Under the pieces are notes generated by a model. That model searched no databases. It saw only the letters and a program-made list of their open reading frames with translations, and had not been told where the DNA came from. The position numbers and the translations under genes are program-made. From Prevotellaceae bacterium UBA7028 (GTDB lineage Bacteria; Bacteroidota; Bacteroidia; Bacteroidales; Bacteroidaceae), in the NCBI GenBank assembly GCA_002494215.1, contig DLBF01000084.1, positions 1 through 21,135 on the forward strand: a stretch of 21,135 bases of DNA, given 5' to 3'. Positions 7,506 to 16,121 of the stretch are shown here, piece by piece. The stretch's first letter is position 1. Each line of letters opens with the position of its first letter.

Positions 7506-10500
7506 CTAATTGTTATCTTCTTACCTTTATATATATATATACCGCGCTCGTTTGGACGACCTTTCAGCTTCATTCCACTCAGGGTGTAGTAGTCGTCAGA
7601 TGCTGTCTCCGGTGTTTCGACAGGCAGCGGCATCAGGTCGGTAGTGGTGTCGTTCCACATGACGAGTCGGAAAAGAGGAGCCTCATTGGTTCCGTAGAAC
7701 AGGTCGTCGGCTATCTGCAAGTAGCTGCTGTTCGACTGAGCCGTTCCGGCACCGGGCTTGAAGTATCCCAGAGTCACTCCGGCATCGGTAGACTCAATCT
7801 TCTTGTAACCGAAGATGTAGTTGAACTTGCCGTCTTCCTTGGGCTCGAGCTTTCGTCCCACAAGCAGCGGTTTGAGCAGATTGCCTTCCAGCGCGTCGGC
7901 TTCTTCCCACGGATCGTCGTTGGTAGTCATGTTCACGCGCAGTCGAGTCACTCCAGCCTGCTGTTCAGCGGCACTTGCCAGTATCACACCAGTATTGCGT
8001 GGTATAACGTCGCCTTCGAATGGGGCGAGCATCACGGTCTTGTCCTCCGTATTGAGGGTCTTTATGTAGTATATGTCAACTCCCTCGGGACGGTTGATAG
8101 CATGATACGAGCTGAATGGTTTGAAGAAAGTGTATCGCTCGTTGTTGGCGTTGTAAACTGGATTGAGTATGTTCACCGTGCTGCTTATGCCCACAAAGTC
8201 GGTTATTGGGTCTATCACGTAGAACGAATAGTACTCGTCGTTGCTCACGTTGCCGCTCTTACCCGAGCCCACGTTGTCCACTTTAGACCTGATGTAGAAG
8301 CGAATGTTGTAGGTTCCGGCAGGCAGGAGGAAATCCACGTCGTCGGCCTTCTGCGAATTAGTGAGGTCCTTGTGCTCGGATACTCCTTCGTTGCGCCACT
8401 TCACGATGTTCACGTGCTGAGTTTCCTCGCGTCCGTTCTCTGGTCCTTTCTTGCCGTCGGCAGTGCCTGGAGTCTGCGGGCGATAGTCATTCTCAATGAA
8501 GCAGCTCGTCATCAGACGGTCGTTGGCGAAGCGCAGCTTACCCTGCTTGAGCGGCAGGTTCTCTACAAACCAGTATTTGCCTTCTTGATTGTAGCTCATC
8601 GGGTGGGCGTTGCTCGGATCCCATTCGTCTTTCGTTGCATCAATCTTCTCGCTTATAGCATCACCGATTATGAACAGTCCCCGGTTGAGCACAAAGCGGT
8701 AGGTCGATGTGGTGACGTTCACCGAGAATGTGAACGACTGGTAGTCGTCGGAGAAGCGTGAGGGATTGAACGACTGGTCGCCTGAGTCCTGTCCTTCGCC
8801 GTGGGCAAAGAGTCCGCCCTCGGTGGCAATGGCATCCTTCTGGAACTGCACCTGCGGACGCAGCACATAGCCCCAGTCGTCCACAGTCCATGCGTTGTCG
8901 GCCAATCGTGATGCCGGGCTCACTGCCAGATAGAGTGCGCCCCATCCGTTTGCCGGTCTTGGTACGGTGACGGTGTAGACTATACTGTCCGTCACAGCCA
9001 CGTCGTTGGGGTTCTTGTATTCGTTGCGCACCATCAGCATACGGGCATTGCTGTTGGCAGGTGACCACGATGCTCCCTCAATGCTGTTGTCGATGTTTCC
9101 GATAAGATAGTAGCCGTTGTTGTCTTCGGCTATCGACTTGTTCATGCAAATCTCCAGCGATGAGGCTTCTGTTGACGTGCTCTCGATGAAGAAGGTGTAG
9201 CTCTTAGCCGTGCCCTGCTCAAGTTTGAAGTTGTAAGCAGTGCCCTGGCCGAAGCGGTAGGGATACTTCTCGTAGGTGTAGCCTGTGCCGCCAGTGCCGC
9301 TGTACTTTGTCGTGGCATTCGAGCCCGAGCCCAGTTCGTAGTTGTTACGTCCTGAGGTGCGTGGCTGGAAGTTGAAGTTAGTGTTGCCGTCACCACGCAC
9401 GATGCGGTAGTGTATGGTCGTTCCGGCAGAGTTCAGGCTGCTCAGGCGTTTGGCTATCTCGTCGTCCTTGATGTTGAGAGTGTGGATGAGTGTGTTCACC
9501 TTGCCGTCCTGTCCGCTCATCGAACGGTTACGCGAGGGGGTGAAGCGGAACTGAGGCAACTTGGCATTTGCCGTGAGCTCGGGACTCACGAGATAGTAGG
9601 TACCGCCACCCTCGGCCTCAGGATAGTCATCGAGGCGACCCGGTGCTTCGGCCACGGTGAGAGCCTGGCCCAGACCGTGGTAGACAAGATAGGCTTCATG
9701 GCCGTCGTTGCCTGTGGCCTCGGTGATGTTGAAGTCCTGGCTCTTGTCGTCGTCGCCGTTCTGGTTGACGATGGCCAGAAGTGTGGAGTTGGGCGTTCCG
9801 TCATAGAGCTCAAAGGGAATGCCGTTGAGATGTATGCAGTACCAAATTTGTCCGGTTTCATCGATATATCGCTCCTTGAGCTGTGTGCCCGGATACATGG
9901 CCGATGGCTCAAACACACCGAGGTTTCCCTCTATGGTGTACCAGCTGTAGAGGTTCAGCAAGTACTCGCCGGCATCTTGCTCGGCAGCAGTGGGATTGTC
10001 CTTGCGCACATAGATGGTGTAGTCCTTGGTTTTCTGTGGTGTGAGGATGATGCTCGAGTATGTTTTTTCGGTCACGGTAGTAGCTTCCTCGCTGGGCTTG
10101 GTCTTTATAACGAGGTAGACGGTCTTGTTGTCGCCTTCGCTGCTCTCCGAAACAACATAGAAGTTGTCGGTGTCTGCGGTTTCTCCAGGTGTCACCTCGG
10201 GAGCCTGACGGTAGTTGGCGTAGGCAATGATGCTCACCTTGTAGTCGCTGTTCACGTCGCGGAACTTGCGGTGATACCATATCTTCTGGCCGTCGCTGTT
10301 GTTGGCATCACTCAGACACACCTCCAGGTTGGTGTTGAACGCGCTCTGCTTGTCGCCCAGAGGTTCATATTCGAACGAACCGTCGGCAGTCTGGTACTTG
10401 GCATATAGGCGCACGATGGCTCCCGACTCGTCGCGCACGTAGACGTCTATGTCCTTGGTGCCGGTATTCAGCTCAAACTTGTTGGCATCGGTAGTAGAGA

Positions 10501-12955
10501 GAGCACCCGAGTGAGTGGTTTCCGTTCCGTCTTTCATTATATAGTACTCTGTCACTGAGGGACCAATATATTCGTCGGCTCCCTGTGTGTCGCTTGAGTA
10601 TGGGATGGCATGGAAAGCCTGTCCGTCGGGCACCTCTATGGTATAGCAATACCAGTCGGCGGTGTTGCCCGACACGTATGTAGAAGTGTATGTGGTGTAG
10701 TTGCTCAGGGTGATAGCTTTGGCCCAGCTACCCTGTGGCTGCACGTTGACACCATTCTCATCAGTATAGTAGACATAGAGATGCGGTACGGCGTTGTAGG
10801 CATCTTGCACAAACACTCTCACCTTGCGTTTCATCGGTGTCAGTGCTGCTATCTCGCTGTCGCTGAGTGTTCCGGTGGTGGCTGTGGTGTAGTGTCCACC
10901 GTCCTTTGTTCCGTCGGCACTGTTGATGGTGACGAAGTTGTTTTTCGTTCCGCCGTTCACGGCGAGGTTGTCGGTCTGCACTCCGTCGGCCACGGCTATC
11001 ACGTTGACCGAGTTGTTGCCCACGGGAGCTTCGCTTATCACGTATCGCATCCATACGTTGCCGGCACCGTCTTGCCAACGCGTATATGAGGGGTTGTCGC
11101 GAGCGGTTTCCCAGCTGCCAAAGGGTTTCTGGGTTATTCCAGCTTCGTCGTACCAGGCATAGAGTGTCACGGGCTCGATGGGCGACGAAGGATTAACGTC
11201 GCGGGCGTAGATTATAGTAGGAGCCTTCTCAAGATACTTGTTGGCAGCTGTCTTCAGCACATAGACGGCATAGCCGTGGGCCTGAAGGCTGATGGTCTGG
11301 TCTTTGGCGAGGTTCACCTCTGTGGAAGTGGTGTTGACAGAACCCACTCCGCCTTTGATAACCTGTGTGTAGGTGCCGTCGCTGAGGTCTGTCACCTTCA
11401 CGTTCACATCCGAGGCACCGAGGTTGAGCACCGTCAGCACGGCCTCATTGCCTATCGAACGCACGTAGGCAAGCACCGACGACTGGTCGGTCATGAGCGT
11501 TGATGTCGAAGTAGCCATGCCGGGTGAGTTGCCCAGTGGCAGCTGTCCGTGCTTCAGCTCGGCCAGCTTGCCTACAAGTGCCTGCATGGTGGCATCAGTG
11601 TTGGACCAGTCGATGCGGGTTTCGTCTTGGAAATAGTCGAGCTTGGCCAGGTCGCCGATCTCCTGTCCGTTGTAGATTAGGGGCATTCCGTCGATGGTGA
11701 ACGAGAACACTGTCATGGCATAGCGGTTGTCGCCATAGAGTGTGGAGAGCGTTCCGCCGTCGTTGTTGCCGTTCACGTCGTGGTTGGTGACGTATGTCAT
11801 GCGTCCGAAGGTGGCCTCAGCATTGTTGTAGTTGAATGTCTTGAGTGCGCCTTTCAGAGCTGAGGCATCGTTACCGCTGCCCACTGTCCTCATCTGTCCC
11901 TGAAGCTCCATAGCGAAATCATAGTCCCAGCCGCAGTCCTTCAGGTGCTTGTTGCCGCTGCCTGTCAGGTCGGCCTCGGCCATCATCTTCAGGCTGGGCT
12001 TCAGTTGCTTCAGTTCGCGTATGCACTGTGTCCAGTACGAGGCAGGGATGGTCTTGCTGCTGACGTAGTCGTTGCGGAATCCGTCGATGTCGCAGGTCGT
12101 CACCCACTGTTTCATTATTCGGGTCATCTCGGCAGCAAGCTCAGGGTTGCCGTAGTCCAGCTCAAACACGTCTTCGTAAATCAATCCGTTGCTGTTAGGG
12201 TGTTTCATGTTGCCACTGCCGTCCTTGGTGTAGTATTCGGGATGGCTCGTCACCCACACATGGTCGGTGCCAGTATGGTTGGGCACCCAATCGAGCCACA
12301 CTTCCATACCTAAGCTGTGGGCCTCGTCAACAAAAGCCTTGAAGTCTGCTTTAGTTCCATAGCTGCTCTTCACGGCTTCAAAGTCAGTGGCAGCGTATGG
12401 ACTGTTCTTTATCTCGGTGCCTCCTACGGTATGGCGAGGATATATCGGCATCACCCACACCACGTCAACTCCAAGGTCTTTCAGTCCTGCGAGCTTCCCC
12501 TGCGCAGCGGCAATGGTTCCCTCGGCGGTCATCATGCCAATGTTCATCTCGTAGATTACGTTGCGCCCTTTGTTTGATTTCATCGCAAACGTGGGGTCGG
12601 CAGTCTGGCTTATGCCGCTAACGGATACGTCGTTTCTCACGTCGGAGCCGTTGCGCACAAGGTTGAAGGTGGTAGGCACGTCGCTCACTTTCGTTATCTT
12701 ATATTTGTAAACGAAAGCCCCCGACGTTGTTTCGCCAACGTAGATCATGTGGTCGCCGGGATAAGAGCCGTTGTAAGCGAAATAATCGCCTCCGTGATCG
12801 CTGCCATCCCAGAACCACACCTGAAAGTCGCCCATCACAGACGACTCGAGATACAGCGTGTGCGTGTCGGTAGCATAGGTAGCCGTGTAGGTTTCCTGTG
12901 CGCTCATAGCGAGCTGACTCATGCTGATGATGAATAGAAATAGTAGCTTTTTCAT
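7502..12955 (-). CDS. Very large secreted multi-domain GH13 alpha-amylase with tandem starch-binding modules
   Basis: The 1817-residue protein starts with a signal peptide (MKKLLFLFIISMSQLAMSAQ). Residues about 21-120 form a beta-rich module. A GH13 barrel follows at about 130-570 with all conserved regions: DWVPNHT (222-228), DGFRNDYV (291-298, nucleophile D296), MMAEAD (324-329, acid/base E327) and TNHD (390-393, D393). So it should cleave alpha-1,4-glucans. Four repeated modules lie at about 594-668, 710-800, 835-935 and 978-1085, each with an aromatic core such as LYAWYDEAG ... PFGSW or LYSWYTIEG, resembling CBM26-type starch-binding domains. About 700 further residues are not recognised. 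The C-terminus (YYTLSGMKL ... GIYIYKGKKITIR) resembles that of the 792-aa amylase and may be a secretion or anchoring tail. It has its own predicted promoter and a small coupled gene after it. Maltose-forming amylase versus pullulanase activity cannot be decided. Confidence 0.93.
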   Translation of the reverse strand: MKKLLFLFIISMSQLAMSAQETYTATYATDTHTLYLESSVMGDFQVWFWDGSDHGGDYFAYNGSYPGDHMIYVGETTSGAFVYKYKITKVSDVPTTFNLVRNGSDVRNDVSVSGISQTADPTFAMKSNKGRNVIYEMNIGMMTAEGTIAAAQGKLAGLKDLGVDVVWVMPIYPRHTVGGTEIKNSPYAATDFEAVKSSYGTKADFKAFVDEAHSLGMEVWLDWVPNHTGTDHVWVTSHPEYYTKDGSGNMKHPNSNGLIYEDVFELDYGNPELAAEMTRIMKQWVTTCDIDGFRNDYVSSKTIPASYWTQCIRELKQLKPSLKMMAEADLTGSGNKHLKDCGWDYDFAMELQGQMRTVGSGNDASALKGALKTFNYNNAEATFGRMTYVTNHDVNGNNDGGTLSTLYGDNRYAMTVFSFTIDGMPLIYNGQEIGDLAKLDYFQDETRIDWSNTDATMQALVGKLAELKHGQLPLGNSPGMATSTSTLMTDQSSVLAYVRSIGNEAVLTVLNLGASDVNVKVTDLSDGTYTQVIKGGVGSVNTTSTEVNLAKDQTISLQAHGYAVYVLKTAANKYLEKAPTIIYARDVNPSSPIEPVTLYAWYDEAGITQKPFGSWETARDNPSYTRWQDGAGNVWMRYVISEAPVGNNSVNVIAVADGVQTDNLAVNGGTKNNFVTINSADGTKDGGHYTTATTGTLSDSEIAALTPMKRKVRVFVQDAYNAVPHLYVYYTDENGVNVQPQGSWAKAITLSNYTTYTSTYVSGNTADWYCYTIEVPDGQAFHAIPYSSDTQGADEYIGPSVTEYYIMKDGTETTHSGALSTTDANKFELNTGTKDIDVYVRDESGAIVRLYAKYQTADGSFEYEPLGDKQSAFNTNLEVCLSDANNSDGQKIWYHRKFRDVNSDYKVSIIAYANYRQAPEVTPGETADTDNFYVVSESSEGDNKTVYLVIKTKPSEEATTVTEKTYSSIILTPQKTKDYTIYVRKDNPTAAEQDAGEYLLNLYSWYTIEGNLGVFEPSAMYPGTQLKERYIDETGQIWYCIHLNGIPFELYDGTPNSTLLAIVNQNGDDDKSQDFNITEATGNDGHEAYLVYHGLGQALTVAEAPGRLDDYPEAEGGGTYYLVSPELTANAKLPQFRFTPSRNRSMSGQDGKVNTLIHTLNIKDDEIAKRLSSLNSAGTTIHYRIVRGDGNTNFNFQPRTSGRNNYELGSGSNATTKYSGTGGTGYTYEKYPYRFGQGTAYNFKLEQGTAKSYTFFIESTSTEASSLEICMNKSIAEDNNGYYLIGNIDNSIEGASWSPANSNARMLMVRNEYKNPNDVAVTDSIVYTVTVPRPANGWGALYLAVSPASRLADNAWTVDDWGYVLRPQVQFQKDAIATEGGLFAHGEGQDSGDQSFNPSRFSDDYQSFTFSVNVTTSTYRFVLNRGLFIIGDAISEKIDATKDEWDPSNAHPMSYNQEGKYWFVENLPLKQGKLRFANDRLMTSCFIENDYRPQTPGTADGKKGPENGREETQHVNIVKWRNEGVSEHKDLTNSQKADDVDFLLPAGTYNIRFYIRSKVDNVGSGKSGNVSNDEYYSFYVIDPITDFVGISSTVNILNPVYNANNERYTFFKPFSSYHAINRPEGVDIYYIKTLNTEDKTVMLAPFEGDVIPRNTGVILASAAEQQAGVTRLRVNMTTNDDPWEEADALEGNLLKPLLVGRKLEPKEDGKFNYIFGYKKIESTDAGVTLGYFKPGAGTAQSNSSYLQIADDLFYGTNEAPLFRLVMWNDTTTDLMPLPVETPETASDDYYTLSGMKLKGRPNERGIYIYKGKKITIR

Positions 12956-12983
12956 ATTGAACGTTTTGTGTAGAGTTTAGCCG

Positions 12984-12991
12984 CAAATATA
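12984..12991 (-). promoter_or_regulatory. Predicted -7 box of the large amylase gene
   Basis: The minus strand reads TATATTTG, matching TAnnTTTG. A TTTG lies upstream (13008-13011), 16 bases away, somewhat closer than usual for a -33 element. The predicted start is near 12978, giving a leader of about 23 bases. Confidence 0.5.
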
Positions 12992-13053
12992 AAATTGTTA
13001 ACGGGCACAAAATTACGGTGTCTATATTCTATCGAAAAGGCTGTCTAAATCAA

Positions 13054-13067
13054 ATCTAAGTTTAGAT
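13054..13067. promoter_or_regulatory. Possible operator upstream of the large amylase
   Basis: ATCTAA-GT-TTAGAT is a perfect 6+2+6 palindrome, with a related direct half (TCTAAAT) at 13044-13050. Its centre lies 73 bases upstream of the centre of the predicted -7 box, similar to the operator distance at susC. It lacks the central CG of LacI-family sites, so a different regulator, or chance, is possible. Confidence 0.3.
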
Positions 13068-13138
13068 AGACTGTAAATAACTGATAAAAAGCTACTTACT
13101 TATTTGGCAAGGAATTATTATCAAACGGCTTTTGAGCG

Positions 13139-13178
13139 CATAAACAAAAGGTTACACCAGAATAACTGATGTAACCTT
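13139..13178 (-). terminator. Rho-independent terminator of the 792-aa amylase gene
   Basis: A perfect 9-bp stem (AAGGTTACA at 13148-13156, TGTAACCTT at 13170-13178) has a 13-base loop. Read on the minus strand it is followed by TTGTTTATG after the stem's own T residues, giving a T-rich exit. It lies about 110 bases beyond the amylase stop codon. Confidence 0.65.
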
Positions 13179-13187
13179 GTTGCAAAT

Positions 13188-13287
13188 GAGTGGTGAATGG
13201 TGAGTGGGGATTGGGGATTGGTGAGTGGTGAATGGGGAACTTGCTGGCTAAAACGCCAATCCCCACTCACCACTTACACTTCACACC
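13188..13287. repeat. Inverted arrays of a degenerate 7-bp unit (first copy)
   Basis: From 13188 to 13236 seven consecutive 7-bp units fit GA[AGT]TGG[GT] without a gap. After a spacer, the complementary strand of about 13254-13287 again reads in 7-bp units (GATTGGC, GAGTGGG, AAGTGGT, GAAGTGT, GAGGTGT). The two arms pair perfectly over 17 bp (13198-13214 with 13256-13272). The right arm ends at the stop codon of the 792-aa amylase, so the structure lies in its 3' untranslated region. Confidence 0.85.
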
Positions 13288-15666
13288 TCACTTGATGATA
13301 ATCTTCTTGCCCTGGTGTATGTAGATGCCACGCTGCGTGGGCTTGCTCACACGCTGGCCTGAGAGGGTGTAGAAGCTGTTGTCTACAGGCTTCACAGGGT
13401 CGGCATAGATGCCGTCGATACCAGTTGAGTATTCAGACGTAACGTCGTTCACCTTGTTCTTTGTACCTTCTTTCTGGCTTGTTACCTCGAAGAAGCAGTC
13501 CTTGTTGTAGCCGGCATAGTCGCTGCCCATGTCAATGGTCTGCGGACTGCCTGTGCCGCTGCTGAACACGAAGCTCACGTAGTCGTCGGCTGAGTTGATG
13601 GTGAAGGTCTTGCAGAACCAGGTCTTGCCGCCCACGGTCTTGGTGGCTGTCACCTTTTCGCCGGGCCAGCCGTTCGACGGTGTGTGGGTGCCGTCGCCGC
13701 CCCATGACCAGAAGTTGCAGTAGGTCTTGTCGGTCCATCCTGAGTTGTCGAGATTAACGTAGACGGTCATCTGATAGGGATCGAAATCAGGCTTCTCAGA
13801 TACCCAGTACTCTCGCGATTGTATGCCGCTCACGCTGCCGTTCTTCAGCAGTCCCACCTTCAGCACTGAGCCCTTGGGCACGGTGATGGTCGAACCGCTT
13901 GCCACTGAGGTGCTGCTTGCGGTGGGGTTGGAGCCGTTGGTGGTATATACCACCTTGGCGTTGGCAGTGTTGCTGATGGCTGTCACCTTAACCTTGATGT
14001 CGGCTGTCACCTCCTGCGATGGCTCGCTGACCCATACGGTTTCGAGGTTCTTGTTCAGATAGTAGCGGTAGTGGTAGCCGTCGAGTATCTTTACCCACTC
14101 GGTGCCGGGCGATGTCGGGTTGATGCCGATGTCGGCAACAAGTGTGTAGTTAGATGTAGATGGTCCCACCTTGCGCACGATGCGCTGCGCACCGGTGCTG
14201 ATGTTGAGGAATACGCTCTGGTTGGTGATTCCGGCCAGCTTGCGGGCAAAAATCATGTTCTTTATCTCATTCTTGTATGCTTTCCAGTGCTTGAAGAACA
14301 CGCAGGGTGTGCCCGGGTTGGCCAGCATCCATGCGTTGAAGGCAATGGTGTCGCGGCGCACGGGGTCATTCGGGCTGTTAGCCGAGCGGTATTCGGTGTC
14401 GTGGTTCTCAACGAATGTCACGGCATAGCGCCTATAGGTGGAGTTCGACATGATGCTGGTGTTGTTCAGCTTGTTGTAGTTGTAGGTGGGAGTCTTTGCC
14501 GATTCGGGTATGCGGAAGTAGAGCTTCACGCCAGTGCCGGTGTAGTTGCTCGAGGTCACTGGCTTCCAAGAGCCGTCATAGCAGTACGACTTGCCCGAAA
14601 AGCTCAGACCATCCTGATTCGAAGCGGGGAACTGCTTTGATGCTCCGTCGCTGAATATGGCGAGGCCCTTGGCTGTCAGGGCCGTGGGCACGGTGTATTC
14701 AAACCAGCCGGTAACGCCGTTGACGGTGCGGCTGGCATTCCACGTCATGGTCTTGCCGGGCCAGTCACCGTTGTTTGAGCCGCCCTTTACATATACATAG
14801 ACGTATGCCTTGTTCGCGTCGGCCCAGCTGGTGGTCTGTGCGTCGCGGCAGGTGTAGCGGAAGGGGAAGTCGAAGGCAGCAGACTGAATAGTGCCGCTCA
14901 CCTTAGTTCCGTTGATCCAGTTCTGCACGATGGTGGAATTGCCGTCCCAGTATTCGCCCACGGAGTACTGCACTCCGCAGTTGGCATTGTACATTCCTAC
15001 ATACGTTGCGCCATAGCCCTTCACCATGTCGTAGCGGAAGCCCGTGTAGCCCAGGTCTTCGAGCAGGGCCTTGGTATATGCCTTGCATACGTCTTGCACG
15101 TTGGTGCTCTTATGGTCGAGGTCGCGCATACCGCCCCAGTCTTCTCCCGTGTCTGTGTTTGCACTGAGGCTTACACCTTCCTTGGTGGCCTGAGTCTTGG
15201 CAGCACCGCCGTCGTCATTGCTGCACACGTCGGTCGATGTCATCTTGTAGGTCACGCCTTTGTATGTCTCCGTGGGGAAGCCAAACCATCCGCTGATGCT
15301 CTTGCGGTGGTTGATAACCACATCGGCAATGGTGCCTATGCCGTTGGCCTTGAACGTGGTGATAAGTGAGCGCAGCTGTGCCTCGTCGCCGAAGGAGCTG
15401 GTGTAGTGGTTTCCGCCAGGAAACCAGTAGCAGTCGTCGTAGCCCATCGACGTGCCGTTGCAGTTGCCGCTTTGTGGAAGCCATACAAGGTCGTAGACAG
15501 TGCCCAGATCTTTGGCTTGCTTCTCAAGTGTGGTCCATCTCGAGTCGCTGTAGGAGTCCCAGTAGAAACCTTGCAGCATCACACCGCCGTAATTGGCTGG
15601 CCAGCCCTGTGCCATCATCGTGACAGCAAAGCAAAGGGCGCAGAATGAAGTAACAATTCGTTTCAT
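13288..15666 (-). CDS. Secreted GH13 alpha-amylase with a module inserted in the catalytic barrel
   Basis: The 792-residue protein has a signal peptide (to about residue 20, MMAQG). The GH13 barrel shows VMLQGFYWD near the start, region I DVVINH (115-120), region II GFRYDMVKG (209-217, nucleophile D213), region III GEYWD (237-241, acid/base E238) and region IV VENHD (419-423, D423), a pattern like plant and bacterial GH13 alpha-amylases. Between regions III and IV, at about 278-395, lies an extra beta-rich segment with GDWPGKTMTWN and LAIFSDGASKQFP that resembles a starch-binding module. After the barrel come a chitobiase-C-terminal/Fn3-associated-like domain (about 555-620), another starch-binding-like module (about 632-730, with WSWGGDG and GWPGEK) and a tail FYTLSGQRV ... 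GIYIHQGKK. It is predicted to hydrolyse starch outside the cell. It has its own promoter and terminator. Confidence 0.95.
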   Translation of the reverse strand: MKRIVTSFCALCFAVTMMAQGWPANYGGVMLQGFYWDSYSDSRWTTLEKQAKDLGTVYDLVWLPQSGNCNGTSMGYDDCYWFPGGNHYTSSFGDEAQLRSLITTFKANGIGTIADVVINHRKSISGWFGFPTETYKGVTYKMTSTDVCSNDDGGAAKTQATKEGVSLSANTDTGEDWGGMRDLDHKSTNVQDVCKAYTKALLEDLGYTGFRYDMVKGYGATYVGMYNANCGVQYSVGEYWDGNSTIVQNWINGTKVSGTIQSAAFDFPFRYTCRDAQTTSWADANKAYVYVYVKGGSNNGDWPGKTMTWNASRTVNGVTGWFEYTVPTALTAKGLAIFSDGASKQFPASNQDGLSFSGKSYCYDGSWKPVTSSNYTGTGVKLYFRIPESAKTPTYNYNKLNNTSIMSNSTYRRYAVTFVENHDTEYRSANSPNDPVRRDTIAFNAWMLANPGTPCVFFKHWKAYKNEIKNMIFARKLAGITNQSVFLNISTGAQRIVRKVGPSTSNYTLVADIGINPTSPGTEWVKILDGYHYRYYLNKNLETVWVSEPSQEVTADIKVKVTAISNTANAKVVYTTNGSNPTASSTSVASGSTITVPKGSVLKVGLLKNGSVSGIQSREYWVSEKPDFDPYQMTVYVNLDNSGWTDKTYCNFWSWGGDGTHTPSNGWPGEKVTATKTVGGKTWFCKTFTINSADDYVSFVFSSGTGSPQTIDMGSDYAGYNKDCFFEVTSQKEGTKNKVNDVTSEYSTGIDGIYADPVKPVDNSFYTLSGQRVSKPTQRGIYIHQGKKIIIK

Positions 15667-15722
15667 GTTATAGATAGGTTTAATAGTTAGTAATCTCTCT
15701 ATATATAAATAGGTAGTGCCAA

Positions 15723-15730
15723 CAAAGTTA
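15723..15730 (-). promoter_or_regulatory. Predicted -7 box of the 792-aa amylase gene
   Basis: The minus strand reads TAACTTTG, identical to the box proposed for lacI. Transcription would start near 15717, with a leader of about 50 bases. No -33 TTTG is seen at the expected spacing, as at susC. Confidence 0.5.
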
Positions 15731-15793
15731 AAACTTTTTATCGTATTGGCGCACCCTAACGGGCTTTTTTAACTTTTTTGCGTGTCCTTTTTT

Positions 15794-15808
15794 GCACACT
15801 CGTTTGCA
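15794..15808. promoter_or_regulatory. Possible degenerate LacI-type site upstream of the 792-aa amylase
   Basis: CGTTTGCA at 15801-15808 is identical to the right half of the susC/lacI operator (4651-4658). The left half is degenerate (GCACAC, with one extra base before the shared half). The presumed centre is about 75 bases upstream of the -7 box centre, compared with 66 at susC. Confidence 0.3.
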
Positions 15809-16091
15809 CAGAATGGGCAGCTGAGGGTATGGTCTGAGGACTCTTTGAGACTATTCTGTTTGTCTGCTGCCTTGTTTTCCTCTGCGGAGATAAGGAGTCT
15901 TTATGCCTGAGGAGAATAGCAGAAACGCGGGTTTTAGCTCAAAAATAGGCGGTTTCATCGATAGCGGAGTAAAGGGTGAGGGCAAGCTGAACCACAGTTG
16001 AAACTTGAAAACACCTTGTATTTAATTCTTGCAAATCTCCGTTGAAGCTGGGCGAATAGTTTGTAATTTGTCAAGTTTTTCGGAAAAATTG

Positions 16092-16121
16092 TTTGTAAGT
16101 TCCAAACTTTTTGTATCTTTG
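16092..16121 (+). promoter_or_regulatory. Predicted promoter of the PI-PLC/barrel operon
   Basis: TTTG at 16092-16095 and TATCTTTG at 16114-16121 are separated by 18 bases, the best match in the window to the two-part Bacteroidota promoter (TTTG / TAnnTTTG). The predicted start is near 16127, leaving an unusually long leader of about 225 bases before the PI-PLC start. Confidence 0.6.

Larger units (their letters stand above)
12956..13287. other. Spacer between the two amylase genes
   Basis: This 332-base gene-free stretch holds, from left to right: the promoter of the large amylase (12984-13011), a short palindrome (13054-13067), a terminator for the upstream amylase (13148-13178), and an inverted heptamer-repeat structure (13188-13287) that abuts the stop codon of the 792-aa amylase. 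No open reading frame of interest was seen. Confidence 0.8.

Noticed and set aside
7545..7560. TA-rich run ATATATATAT near the amylase stop codon
   Set aside because: It lies within the coding region for GIYIYKGKK and is explained by the codons for Ile and Tyr.
9410..10408. 332-residue plus-strand ORF inside the large amylase
   Set aside because: It is the antisense shadow of a well-supported GH13 gene with intact motifs; Val/Leu/Gly-rich translation is typical of such antisense frames in GC-rich-third-position genes.
13188..13287. CRISPR array or insertion-sequence ends as explanation of the repeats
   Set aside because: Units are only 7 bp and contiguous with no spacers, there are no target-site duplications visible, and no transposase or cas gene is near.
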